A DNA stretch of 64,000 nucleotides, taken from the NCBI GenBank assembly GCA_934589675.1, contig CAKTOF010000008.1, forward strand, positions 35,875 to 99,874, read 5' to 3'. Of this stretch, positions 43,551 through 51,753 are shown piece by piece; within the stretch, counting starts at the first letter, position 1; each line of letters starts with the position of its first letter. The notes under the pieces were generated by a model, which saw only the letters and a list, made by a program, of their open reading frames with translations, did not search any database and was not told the origin of the DNA. Source of the stretch: an uncultured Oscillospiraceae bacterium. GTDB lineage: Bacteria; Bacillota; Clostridia; Oscillospirales; Oscillospiraceae. The position numbers and the translations under genes were made by a program.

Positions 43551-44434
43551 ACGCAGCAAAACAGAAAGCAGCCACTGCCGCCCGCACGCGCAAGCGCAGC
43601 CAGTGGCGCGACGTCTGGATCCGCCTGTGCCGCAACCGTCTGGCCGTCATCGCAATGATCGTCGTGGCGCTGCTCGTGCTCATGACCATCTTTGCCGACC
43701 TTGTCGCGCCGTTTCCATACGACGAGGCCAATCCGTCCAACGCGCTCCAGTATCCGAGCATGTCGCACCTGCTCGGGACGGACAACTTTGGGCGCGACAT
43801 CCTCTCGCGCGTCATTTACGGCGGCCGCATCTCGCTGCTCGTCGCCGTGATGGCCGTGGGCATCGCGCTCATCGTCGGCTCGCTGCTCGGCGCGACGGCC
43901 GCGTATTTCGGCGGGCTGTATGAGTCCATCGTCATGCGCTGCATGGACATCGTCATGGCCATCCCGGGCTTCCTGCTCGCCGTATCCATCTCAACGTCGC
44001 TCGGCGGCGGCGTATGGCAGACGGCGCTGGCCATCTCCATCGGCGCCATCCCGTCCTACGCGCGCATCATGCGCGCGACGGTTCTGACCATCAAGGATCA
44101 GGAATATGTCGAGGCCGCGCGCGTGACCGGCGCGTCGGATCTGCGCATCATTCTCAAGCACATTGTCCCGAACACGCTCTCGCCGATCATCGTTGAGTCG
44201 ACGCTTCGCATCGGCGCGTGCATCATGCAGATCTCCTCGCTGTCGTTCATCGGCCTCGGCGTTCAGCCGCCGACGCCGGAATGGGGCTCCATCATGAGCG
44301 CCGGGCGCGAATATCTGCGCGACTTCTACCCGATCGTCACCTTCCCCGGTATTGCGATCATGATCACCCTGTTCGGGTTCAACCTGTTTGGCGACGGCCT
44401 GCGCGATGCGCTGGATCCCCGCCTCAAGCGCTGA
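43547..44434 (+). CDS. dppC: Dpp/Opp-type ABC permease
   Basis: 295 aa. The family N-terminal TM follows WIRLCRNRLAVIAMIVVALLVLM; the GTDNFGRDILSRVIYGGRISL segment and EAA loop (YVEAARVTGASDLRIILKHIVPNTLSPIIV) are intact. It pairs with DppB and overlaps its stop by 4 bp (ATGA). Confidence 0.93.
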   Translation: MNAAKQKAATAARTRKRSQWRDVWIRLCRNRLAVIAMIVVALLVLMTIFADLVAPFPYDEANPSNALQYPSMSHLLGTDNFGRDILSRVIYGGRISLLVAVMAVGIALIVGSLLGATAAYFGGLYESIVMRCMDIVMAIPGFLLAVSISTSLGGGVWQTALAISIGAIPSYARIMRATVLTIKDQEYVEAARVTGASDLRIILKHIVPNTLSPIIVESTLRIGACIMQISSLSFIGLGVQPPTPEWGSIMSAGREYLRDFYPIVTFPGIAIMITLFGFNLFGDGLRDALDPRLKR

Positions 44435-44447
44435 GGAGGAGAGCGGC

Positions 44448-45434
44448 ATGAGCTTTCTTGACATTAAAAATCTGACGATCCACTACATCACGGACGACGG
44501 CGTCGTCCGCGCCGTCAACGGCATCGACCTGTCGCTTGAAAAGGGCGATACGCTCGGCCTCGTCGGCGAGACGGGCGCGGGAAAAACAACGACCGCGCTC
44601 GGCATCATGGGTCTCGTCCCTGATCCGCCCGGAAAGATCATCTCCGGCGAGATTTTCTACGGCGGCGAGGACCTGCTCAAAAAATCCAACGCCGAAATGC
44701 GCAAGATCCGCGGCGGCGAGATCTCCATGATCTTTCAGGACCCGATGACGGCGCTCAACCCCGTGCTTCGCGTCGGCGACCAGATCGCGGAGGTCATCCA
44801 CCTGCACAGCAACATCTCCCGCGCTGAGGCGCTCCAGCGCGCCATGGCCATGCTGGAGAAGGTCGGCATCCCGCCCGAGCGCGTGAGCGACTATCCGCAC
44901 CAGTTCTCCGGCGGCATGAAGCAGCGCGTCGTCATCGCCATCGCGCTGGCCTGCACGCCGCAGCTCATCATCGCCGACGAGCCGACGACGGCGCTTGACG
45001 TCACCATCCAGGCGCAGGTGCTTGACATGATGAACGACCTCAAGCACGAGATCGGCACGAGCATGATCCTCATCACGCACGACCTCGGCGTCGTCGCAGA
45101 GACGTGCGACAAGGTCGCCATCATGTATGCCGGCCAGATCGTGGAGTACGGCACGCTGCGCAACATCTTCAAGCAGACGGCGCACCCGTATACGCGCGGC
45201 CTGTTCGGCTCGCTGCCCTCGCTTGACAAAAAGACGCACCGCCTTCAGCCCATCGCCGGCCTCATGCCGGATCCGGCCAACCTGCCGGAGGGCTGCAAGT
45301 TCCATCCGCGCTGTCCGGACTGCGCCGACATCTGTCAGGAGCAGGAGCCGCCGGTCACGGACCTCGGCGGCGGACATCTCGTGCGCTGCCACTTTGCGCA
45401 GGCGCAGTGCAAGGAGGGCGAGAGCCATGGCTGA
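44448..45434 (+). CDS. dppD: Dpp/Opp-type ABC ATPase
   Basis: 328 aa. Walker A GETGAGKTT, signature FSGGMKQRVVIAIAL, Walker B LIIADEPTTALD and the C-terminal cysteine cluster (CKFHPRCPDCADIC) that binds an FeS centre or metal in DppD/OppD. ATG 44448 behind GAGGAG is preferred to an upstream in-frame start in dppC. Confidence 0.93.
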   Translation: MSFLDIKNLTIHYITDDGVVRAVNGIDLSLEKGDTLGLVGETGAGKTTTALGIMGLVPDPPGKIISGEIFYGGEDLLKKSNAEMRKIRGGEISMIFQDPMTALNPVLRVGDQIAEVIHLHSNISRAEALQRAMAMLEKVGIPPERVSDYPHQFSGGMKQRVVIAIALACTPQLIIADEPTTALDVTIQAQVLDMMNDLKHEIGTSMILITHDLGVVAETCDKVAIMYAGQIVEYGTLRNIFKQTAHPYTRGLFGSLPSLDKKTHRLQPIAGLMPDPANLPEGCKFHPRCPDCADICQEQEPPVTDLGGGHLVRCHFAQAQCKEGESHG

Positions 45435-46392
45435 AAAACTGCTTCAGGTCCGCGACCTGAAAAAATACTTCAAGACGCCCGGCGGTATGCTCCATGCCGT
45501 CGACGGCATCACCTTTGACATCGAAGAGGGCAAAACGCTCGGCGTCGTCGGCGAATCCGGCTGCGGCAAATCAACGCTCGGCCGCGTCATTCTCGGTCTG
45601 CTCGACGCCACGAGCGGCAGCGTCCTGTTCCAGGGCAAGGAAACAGTCGGCGTATCCAAGCACGAGCGCAAGCAGCTGTTTTCCAACATGCAGATCATTT
45701 TTCAGGATCCGTTTTCCTCGCTCAACCCGCGCATGTGCGTCTCCGAGCTCATCGCCGAGCCGCTGAAGGTCTACGGCACATTCAAAACGAAGGCCGACCG
45801 CGACCGCCGCGTGGCCGAGCTTATGGAGACCGTCGGTCTTGCCGAGCGCCTTGCCTATGCCTACCCGCACGAGCTCGACGGCGGCCGCCGCCAGCGCATC
45901 GGCGTGGCGCGCGCGCTTGCGCTCAACCCGAAGTTCATCGTCTGCGACGAGCCGGTCTCCGCGCTGGATGTTTCCATTCAGGCGCAGATCCTCAACCTTC
46001 TGCAGGATCTGCAGGAGGAGCACGGCCTGACGTACATCTTCATCACGCACGACCTGTCCGTCGTCAAGCATATTTCCAACGACATTCTTGTCATGTACGT
46101 CGGCTCCATGGTCGAAAAATGCCCGGCGGACGACCTGTTCGAGCGGCAGCTGCACCCGTACACAAAGGGTCTGCTGTCCGCCATCCCGATCCCGAACATC
46201 GACATCGTCAAGCAGCGCGTCATTTTGCAGGGCGAGATCTCTTCGCCCATCGACCCGAAGCCCGGCTGCCGCTTTGCCCGCCGCTGCCCGCACGCGACGG
46301 AGCAGTGCCGCACCGTCACGCCGGACTGGGAAGAGGTTCTTCCCAACCACTTTGTCGCATGTCACCGCGTGCGCGAGCTCAACGATCTGTAA
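45427..46392 (+). CDS. dppF: Dpp/Opp-type ABC ATPase
   Basis: 321 aa. Walker A GESGCGKST, Walker B FIVCDEPVSALD and the C-terminal Cys motif (CRFARRCPHATEQC) are normal. The signature reads ELDGGRRQRIGVARAL, with Asp in place of the usual Ser of SGGQ. ATG 45427 overlaps the dppD stop by 8 bp. It completes the importer, with a terminator directly downstream. Confidence 0.92.
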   Translation: MAEKLLQVRDLKKYFKTPGGMLHAVDGITFDIEEGKTLGVVGESGCGKSTLGRVILGLLDATSGSVLFQGKETVGVSKHERKQLFSNMQIIFQDPFSSLNPRMCVSELIAEPLKVYGTFKTKADRDRRVAELMETVGLAERLAYAYPHELDGGRRQRIGVARALALNPKFIVCDEPVSALDVSIQAQILNLLQDLQEEHGLTYIFITHDLSVVKHISNDILVMYVGSMVEKCPADDLFERQLHPYTKGLLSAIPIPNIDIVKQRVILQGEISSPIDPKPGCRFARRCPHATEQCRTVTPDWEEVLPNHFVACHRVRELNDL

Positions 46393-46446
46393 AGCACGTT
46401 CCCGCGGGCGATCTTTCCTCCGCCCGCTTTCACGCACCCAAACGCG

Positions 46447-46487
46447 AAAACCCGGACACAGCTTTTTTTGCTGTGTCCGGGTTATTT
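46447..46487 (+). terminator. Terminator of the Dpp operon
   Basis: A 14-bp stem (AACCCGGACACAGC / GCTGTGTCCGGGTT) around seven T, followed by ATTTC. It lies between convergent genes and may work for both strands. Confidence 0.85.
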
Positions 46488-46496
46488 CTGTGGCAT

Positions 46497-46964
46497 TCAC
46501 ACGAGCGTCTTCCCGTCGAGCACGGCGGAGACGAGCGTGTCGCCCTCATAGCAGAGCTTGAGCAGGAACGGCGGCGCGTCCTCGCGCAGGAGGCGCAGGA
46601 AGATTTTGTCGCCCTCCCAGACGGGAAGCTCCGTGACGGCCTGCTTGTCCACCCACTCCAGGTCGCCCTCGTCGCAGGCGCGAAGGCTGCCGGAAAAATC
46701 CGAGCAGGTGAACAAAAACATCTGCTCCGGCTCCCAGCCGCTTGCCACAAATGTCACAACGCCGCGGAAGCGGACATCGCCGAGCGTCAGCCCCGTCTCC
46801 TCAAGCGCCTCGCGGCGCATGCACTCGTCCGGGCTCTCGGCATTCTCGAGCTTTCCGCCGATGCCGATCCATTTGTCGTGGTTGACGTCGTTTTTCTTTT
46901 TGACGCGGTGGAGCATCAGATAGCGCCCATCGCGCTCCAGATAGCCAAGTGTTGTCAGGATCAC
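46497..46964 (-). CDS. NUDIX hydrolase
   Basis: 155 aa. The Nudix box is GGKLENAESPDECMRREALEETGL (G-x5-E-x7-REUxEExGU), so it hydrolyses a nucleoside diphosphate linked to another moiety; the N-terminal layout (VILTTLGYLERDGRYLML) resembles MutT/8-oxo-dGTPase relatives. GTG 46964 behind GGAGGAAA overlaps the LysR stop as GTGA (4 bp), so the two are coupled. The longer reading into the LysR gene is spurious. Confidence 0.9.
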   Translation of the reverse strand: MILTTLGYLERDGRYLMLHRVKKKNDVNHDKWIGIGGKLENAESPDECMRREALEETGLTLGDVRFRGVVTFVASGWEPEQMFLFTCSDFSGSLRACDEGDLEWVDKQAVTELPVWEGDKIFLRLLREDAPPFLLKLCYEGDTLVSAVLDGKTLV

Positions 46965-47866
46965 GCTGTTTCCTCCCCCTCCGGCTCGCTCAGAATGTCC
47001 ATGACGGCCGCAAGCTCCGGCGACATATGCGCGCTCAGGCCGACGAGGATGACGTCGTTCTGGCTGCCCGGCAGCGGGACGATGCGCACGACGTCGTGCG
47101 ACTCCAGCCGGACGTTCGGATCGAGCAGCGCCACGCCGATGCCCGCCTCGACGCACAGCAGCACGGACTCCAATGAGCGCGGCTGGCGCGCGATGCGCGG
47201 CATGAATCCGGCTGCCTCGCACTGGCGGATGAACTGCTGGAAGCCGCGCGGCGACTCCTCCGGCGAGATGACGACAAAGTCCTCGCCCGCAAGCTCCTCG
47301 ATCGTCAGCTTCGGCCGGCGCGAGATGGGATTGTCCGAGTGGATGGCAATGGCTGCCGGCTGGTGCAGAAAAACCGCCCGCCTATACTCCGGCGCAGGGT
47401 CGACCTCGAATTCGAGCGTGATGATGAGATCGTAATGCAGATTGGTCAGGCCGCTGCGCAGATTGGAAAACGAGTTGCGCTCAAGCTCGACGTGCAGGTC
47501 GGGAAAGCGCCGCGCGATCTCGGCGAGGCTCTCGCGCAGCCGCGGGTTGACCTCCTGCCCTTCCAGCACGCCGATGCAGATGTGCCGCTGATCGGTGCGC
47601 GAGAGGCGCGCGGCCTGACGCAGTGCGCTCTCGATCTGCGTCGGGACGGTCTGAAGCTGGTCGTAGAGGTACTGTCCGGCGCTCGTCAGCGTGACGGAGC
47701 GCGTCGTGCGGTGGAAGAGCTGGAGCCCCGTCTCGCGCTCCATGGCGGCGATCTGCTTGGACAGATTCGGCTGGGACGTGTAGAGCCGCTCGGCTGCCGT
47801 GGAAAAGCTGCCGCAGCGAGCCACCTCGATAAAATACTGCAATCGCGTCAGATTCACGGTCGTCAC
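46961..47866 (-). CDS. LysR-family transcriptional regulator
   Basis: 301 aa. N-terminal HTH (LTRLQYFIEVARCGSFSTAAERLYTSQPNLSKQIAAME) and a LysR substrate-binding domain. The GTG start has GGAGGAG upstream. It is divergent from the alcohol dehydrogenase-OYE-VOC operon, which LysR regulators of this arrangement usually control. Two CCGGTAT-type palindromes lie in the gap. Confidence 0.92.
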   Translation of the reverse strand: MTTVNLTRLQYFIEVARCGSFSTAAERLYTSQPNLSKQIAAMERETGLQLFHRTTRSVTLTSAGQYLYDQLQTVPTQIESALRQAARLSRTDQRHICIGVLEGQEVNPRLRESLAEIARRFPDLHVELERNSFSNLRSGLTNLHYDLIITLEFEVDPAPEYRRAVFLHQPAAIAIHSDNPISRRPKLTIEELAGEDFVVISPEESPRGFQQFIRQCEAAGFMPRIARQPRSLESVLLCVEAGIGVALLDPNVRLESHDVVRIVPLPGSQNDVILVGLSAHMSPELAAVMDILSEPEGEETA

Positions 47867-47944
47867 CGTCCTTTCTCCTCCACCCTATCACATCGTGCGC
47901 AAAAAAGCAATTAGTTCCCAGCAGTTATAAATAAGCAAATATTT

Positions 47945-47962
47945 CGGTATTTCTGAAACCGG
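47945..47962. promoter_or_regulatory. Candidate LysR operator 1
   Basis: CGGTATTTCTGAAACCGG, an imperfect palindrome in the LysR/alcohol dehydrogenase gap, about 10 bp upstream of a possible -10 (TACAAT, 47973-47978). A related palindrome is at 48093-48109. Confidence 0.45.
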
Positions 47963-48092
47963 CCGGATATGGTACAATGTTTTCAGTGATATTGACCGAA
48001 TTCCATGCTGCGCGCTTTTTCGTTTGAAGCCATTTGACGAAACACCGCGCTGCCGCCGCCCGGCGAGATGGGCTGTCATGCCGGTCATTTTT

Positions 48093-48109
48093 CCGGTATC
48101 TATAACCGG
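48093..48109. promoter_or_regulatory. Candidate LysR operator 2
   Basis: CCGGTATCTATAACCGG, a near-perfect palindrome 30 bp before the dehydrogenase ATG, sharing CGGTAT...ACCGG with operator 1. Confidence 0.45.
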
Positions 48110-48138
48110 AGCCAAAACAACACACAGGAGGTAATCCA

Positions 48139-49209
48139 ATGGAAAACACGATGAAAGTCGGCGCGTTCTATGGCAAGGGCGACATCCGGATCGAGCGCCG
48201 CCCCATCCCGCACGCGGGCGCAAATCAGCTTGTCGTCAAGATCGACTACGTCGGCATCTGCGGCACGGACGTTGAGTTCTACCGCACGGGCGCAGTGCCG
48301 CCGTTTGTGAAGCTGCCGATGGTGCTCGGCCATGAGAACGTCGGCACCGTCGTCGAGGTCGGCGAGGGCGTCACGGAGTTCAAGGTCGGCGACCGCCTGC
48401 TCTGCGGCCCTCCGACGGCGTGCGCGGAGATGTGCCCGTCCTGCCGCGAGGGCAAGACGAACATCTGCATCAACGGCTTCCCGAATACGGCCGGCATCGG
48501 CGGCCCGGACGGCGGCTACGCCGAGTACTATCTGGTGCGCGACGTCAAGCACACGATGCTCATCCCCATCCCGGAGAACGTCGATCCGAAGGACGCCGTT
48601 CTCTTTGACGTCATCTGCGTCTCGCTGCACGGCGTGCGCAAGTCGGGCTTCCGCGTCGGCGAGACGGCTGTCGTCTCCGGCACCGGCCCGATCGGCCTCG
48701 CCGCCATCCAGTTCCTCAAGGCCGCGGGCGCGAAGAAGATCATTGCGCTCGGCACAACGTCGTCGAAGGAGCCGCTGCTCCGCTCGTATGGCGCAGATCA
48801 CTTCATCAACTCCAAGGAGTGCGCGGACCTTGCCGGCGAGGTCTGCCGCCTGCTCGGCCGCGAGGTCGGCGCGGACTTTGTCTATGAGTGCGCCGGCAAC
48901 CCGACGTCGCTGGCCAACTGCATTTCCTGCGTCAAGCCCGGCGGCATGGTCGAGGTCATCGGCACCATTCAGGAGCCGCTGACGAACATCGTGCCCGGCG
49001 GCTTCTCCATCCACGAGCCGACGCTCGACTTCTCGTTTGTGTACACGCCGGACGAGGTCGAAATGTATCTTTCCATGCTCGCCGACGGCAAGATCGCGTT
49101 CCCGGGCATGGTCACGGGCATCGTCTCGCTGGACGAATGCGTCGAAAAGTACATCGGTAGCTCCGATAAGCGCGGCCAGCTCAAGGTCCTCATCGACCCG
49201 AGCCTGTAA
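48139..49209 (+). CDS. Zinc-dependent alcohol dehydrogenase (MDR family)
   Basis: 356 aa. Catalytic zinc ligands C41 (GICGTD) and H65-E66 (GHENVG), and structural zinc cysteines C95, C99, C102 and C110, are intact. The Rossmann loop GTGPIGLAAIQFL follows. It resembles sorbitol/threonine dehydrogenase-type enzymes that oxidise secondary alcohols with NAD(P). It is the first gene of an operon with OYE paralog 3 (11-bp gap) and a VOC protein, divergent from LysR. It may make or use the carbonyl compound that the OYE enzyme handles. Confidence 0.92.
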   Translation: MENTMKVGAFYGKGDIRIERRPIPHAGANQLVVKIDYVGICGTDVEFYRTGAVPPFVKLPMVLGHENVGTVVEVGEGVTEFKVGDRLLCGPPTACAEMCPSCREGKTNICINGFPNTAGIGGPDGGYAEYYLVRDVKHTMLIPIPENVDPKDAVLFDVICVSLHGVRKSGFRVGETAVVSGTGPIGLAAIQFLKAAGAKKIIALGTTSSKEPLLRSYGADHFINSKECADLAGEVCRLLGREVGADFVYECAGNPTSLANCISCVKPGGMVEVIGTIQEPLTNIVPGGFSIHEPTLDFSFVYTPDEVEMYLSMLADGKIAFPGMVTGIVSLDECVEKYIGSSDKRGQLKVLIDPSL

Positions 49210-49220
49210 GGAGGATTACC

Positions 49221-51131
49221 ATGCACAATCTCTATCCGCACGTTATGAGCCCCGTCCGCGTGGCGGGCCATCTGCTCAAGAACCGGCTCATCTCCGCGCC
49301 GAGCACCATCCACACCGCCTCGTCCGGCCAGCCGTACCCGACGGACAAGGGCATCCGCTTCTTCGTCGACCGCGCCAAGGCCGGCGTCGGCCTCGTCACC
49401 TGCGCAGGCGTGAGCCTCGGCGGCGCGTTTGACGACGGGACGCACTGCTCCTGGGATCTCAACAAGCTCAACAACACGAACACGCTCTGCAACCTCGCCG
49501 AGGAGATCCATCTCTATGGCGCCAAGTGCACCATGGAGCTCATCGGCGTGTTCCCGGACGGGTACACCGTCGTCGACGGCTGCTCCATCATGGGCTCGCC
49601 CCCGTGCGGCCGCCAGATCCCGGTCGAGGAGATGATGCGCTTCAAGGACGAATACGTCAAGGCCGCCGTCGCGCTCAAAAAAGCCGGCTTTGACGGCGTC
49701 ATGCTCCACTTCGGCCACTCCATCCCGATGGCGCAGTTCCTCTCCCCGCTCACGAACACCCGCACGGACGAGTTCGGCGGCTCGACCGAGGCGCGCTGCA
49801 AGTATCCGAAGATGATCATCGACGAGATCCGCGCCGCAGTCGGCCGTGACATGATCATCGACGTGCGCATCTCGGGCGACGAGTTTGAAAAGGGCGGCAT
49901 TGACCTCGAAGAGGGCATCCGGATCGCCTCGATTCTCTCCGAGAACGCCGACATCATTCAGGCGTCTGCCGGTATGCACAATCCGGACTGGATGACGTGG
50001 ACGCACCCGTGCGGCTTCCTCGGCCCCATCCCGAACACCTACATCGCCGAGGGACTGAAAAAGTCCGGCAAGGTCAACGCGTTCGTCTCGACCATCGGCG
50101 GCTTTGACGCTCTGGCCGACGCCGACCGTATGATCGCCGAGGGCAAGGCGGACTTTGTGTGCGCCGCGCGCAGCTTCATCGCCGACCCTGAGTGGGTCAA
50201 AAAGGGCATGGCCGGCCGTCAGGATCTCGTCCGCCCGTGCGTGAAGTGTATGCGCTGCCACGACTCGGACAACTACGAGCAGCATCTGCAGTGCACCGTC
50301 AACCCGCGCGTCGGCATGGAGCATGTGCTCGAGACCATGCCCGCGCCGGAGCGCAGCAAGACGGTCGCCGTCATCGGCGGCGGCCCGGCCGGTATGCAGG
50401 CCGCCGTCACGGCCGCGCGCCGCGGCCACAAGGTCACGCTCTTTGAAAAATCCGACCATCTCGGCGGCAAGCTGACGTTTGCGGACTTTGTCTCGTTCAA
50501 GTACCCGCTCGCGGCGTACAAGAACTGGGCTGTGCAGCAGACGATGGAATCCGGCGTCACGGTGAAGCTGAACACCGAGGCCACGCCGGATATGGTGAAG
50601 GAATTTGACGCCGTCATCGCCGCCGTCGGCGCCGAGCCGCTCATCCCGCCGATCCCGGGCGTGGAGCACGCCGTCCCGGCCATCGACATCTACGGCAGCG
50701 AGGCGTCGCTCGGCGCGTCCGTCGTGCTCATCGGCGGCGGCCAGATCGGCATTGAGACCGCGCTGCACCTGTGCAAGCTCGGCAAGGCCGTCACGATCAT
50801 CGAGATGCAGAGCGCCCTCGCGCCCGACGCATCCAAGACGCACCGTGACGAGCTGATGGTCGAGATCCGGAATGAAAAGAATCTGACCGTCATCACGGGC
50901 GGCCGCTGCACGGGCGTTTCCAAGCACGAGGTGCGCTATGTCATGGACGGGACAGAGCAGGCAGTCTCCTGCGACAGCGTCGTCCTCTCGGCCGGCATGA
51001 AGCCGCTCATGGCGCTGGCCGACAGCTTCATGGGCCTGACGGACGACTTCGCCGAAGCCGGCGACTGCGTCCGCGCCCGCACGGTCGAGTGGGCGAACAA
51101 GGAAGGCTACTACGCCGCCATGCGTCTGTGA
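49221..51131 (+). CDS. OYE-family FMN/FeS/FAD oxidoreductase, paralog 3
   Basis: 636 aa. OYE barrel beginning MHNLYPHVMSPVRVAGHLLKNR, cysteine cluster CVKCMRC-x11-C (C-x2-C-x2-C spacing as in paralogs 1 and 2), FAD/NAD loops GGGPAGMQAAV and GGGQIGIETALHL. Its operon partners are a zinc dehydrogenase and a VOC protein, giving a three-enzyme route under LysR control. It should reduce an activated double bond using NAD(P)H. Confidence 0.9.
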   Translation: MHNLYPHVMSPVRVAGHLLKNRLISAPSTIHTASSGQPYPTDKGIRFFVDRAKAGVGLVTCAGVSLGGAFDDGTHCSWDLNKLNNTNTLCNLAEEIHLYGAKCTMELIGVFPDGYTVVDGCSIMGSPPCGRQIPVEEMMRFKDEYVKAAVALKKAGFDGVMLHFGHSIPMAQFLSPLTNTRTDEFGGSTEARCKYPKMIIDEIRAAVGRDMIIDVRISGDEFEKGGIDLEEGIRIASILSENADIIQASAGMHNPDWMTWTHPCGFLGPIPNTYIAEGLKKSGKVNAFVSTIGGFDALADADRMIAEGKADFVCAARSFIADPEWVKKGMAGRQDLVRPCVKCMRCHDSDNYEQHLQCTVNPRVGMEHVLETMPAPERSKTVAVIGGGPAGMQAAVTAARRGHKVTLFEKSDHLGGKLTFADFVSFKYPLAAYKNWAVQQTMESGVTVKLNTEATPDMVKEFDAVIAAVGAEPLIPPIPGVEHAVPAIDIYGSEASLGASVVLIGGGQIGIETALHLCKLGKAVTIIEMQSALAPDASKTHRDELMVEIRNEKNLTVITGGRCTGVSKHEVRYVMDGTEQAVSCDSVVLSAGMKPLMALADSFMGLTDDFAEAGDCVRARTVEWANKEGYYAAMRL

Positions 51132-51141
51132 GGTGCGCGGC

Positions 51142-51546
51142 ATGAACATTAGGCCCACTCACGTCGGCATCAGCGTCGGCAATATGGATACGGCCATCGC
51201 CTGGTGGCATGACCTGTTCGGCTTTGAATTGATCTCGCGCGACACGTATGACTTCATGGACGACATGGAGATCGCGTTTTTGCGCCTCGGCGATTTTGAG
51301 ATCGAGCTGTTCTGCTCGCCGAAGGCACGCGCGCTGGACGCGCCGTATGACAGCGACAATGCCGTCATCGGCACAAAGCATGTCGCCTTTGCCGTCGACA
51401 GCATGGATGAGGCCATGGCGCGCATCGCCGAACTCGGCGTCCACGTGAACTTCACGACCGAGATGGAGGGCGACCGCGTCTGCTTCGTCGCAGACCCGTG
51501 GGGCACGCCCGTCGAGCTCATCGAGCGCGGCAAGAACAAGCAATAA
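51142..51546 (+). CDS. VOC (glyoxalase/dioxygenase fold) protein
   Basis: 134 aa with two beta-alpha-beta-beta-beta modules. The pattern HVGISVGNMDTAIAWWHDLFGFELI, then HVAFAVDSMDEAMARIAELG and DPWGTPVELIE, is typical of the glyoxalase/methylmalonyl-CoA epimerase superfamily, with metal-ligand positions at H and E. The reaction (epimerase, lyase or isomerase) is not clear. It starts 10 bp after the OYE stop and probably acts on the same metabolite chain. Confidence 0.85.
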   Translation: MNIRPTHVGISVGNMDTAIAWWHDLFGFELISRDTYDFMDDMEIAFLRLGDFEIELFCSPKARALDAPYDSDNAVIGTKHVAFAVDSMDEAMARIAELGVHVNFTTEMEGDRVCFVADPWGTPVELIERGKNKQ

Positions 51547-51552
51547 CGTAGG

Positions 51553-51590
51553 GCCGCCCGCCGGATTTTTCCGGCGGGCGGCGTTTTTTT
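51553..51590 (+). terminator. Terminator after the VOC gene
   Basis: A perfect 13-bp stem (GCCGCCCGCCGGA / TCCGGCGGGCGGC) with TTTT loop, followed by GTTTTTTT. Confidence 0.92.
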
Positions 51591-51665
51591 GCTGCATACT
51601 GAAATTCTGCTCAATTCCGCCGCGCCCTGCGGCGCGAAATTCTCTCATCCGCGCCGCAGAGCTTG

Positions 51666-51694
51666 TTGTAACGCGCCGCGCGATGTGGTACAAT
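51666..51694 (+). promoter_or_regulatory. Promoter of pyrB
   Basis: TTGTAA (51666-51671), 17-bp spacer, TACAAT (51689-51694) with extended TGG. The transcript should begin near 51701. Confidence 0.75.
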
Positions 51695-51707
51695 ATCGAA
51701 AAATGAC

Positions 51708-51738
51708 TGCGGCACGCGCATCGCGCTGCCGCATTTTT
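51708..51738 (+). promoter_or_regulatory. Possible transcription attenuator in the pyrB leader
   Basis: A terminator-like hairpin (TGCGGCA-CGCG...CGCG-C-TGCCGCA) followed by TTTTT begins about 7 nt after the predicted start and ends just before the GGGAGG of pyrB. In E. coli pyrBI a hairpin plus U-run in the leader gives UTP-dependent attenuation. A similar role here is inferred. Confidence 0.5.
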
Positions 51739-51753
51739 CAGGGAGGCCTTTCC

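Noticed and set aside
48969..51158. Very long minus-strand frame (729 codons) over OYE paralog 3
   Set aside because: Mirror image of a complete OYE gene. The product is Arg/Ala/Val/Asp-rich without motifs. The same holds for 36948-38882 over paralog 2 and 10106-11368 over the thiolase.
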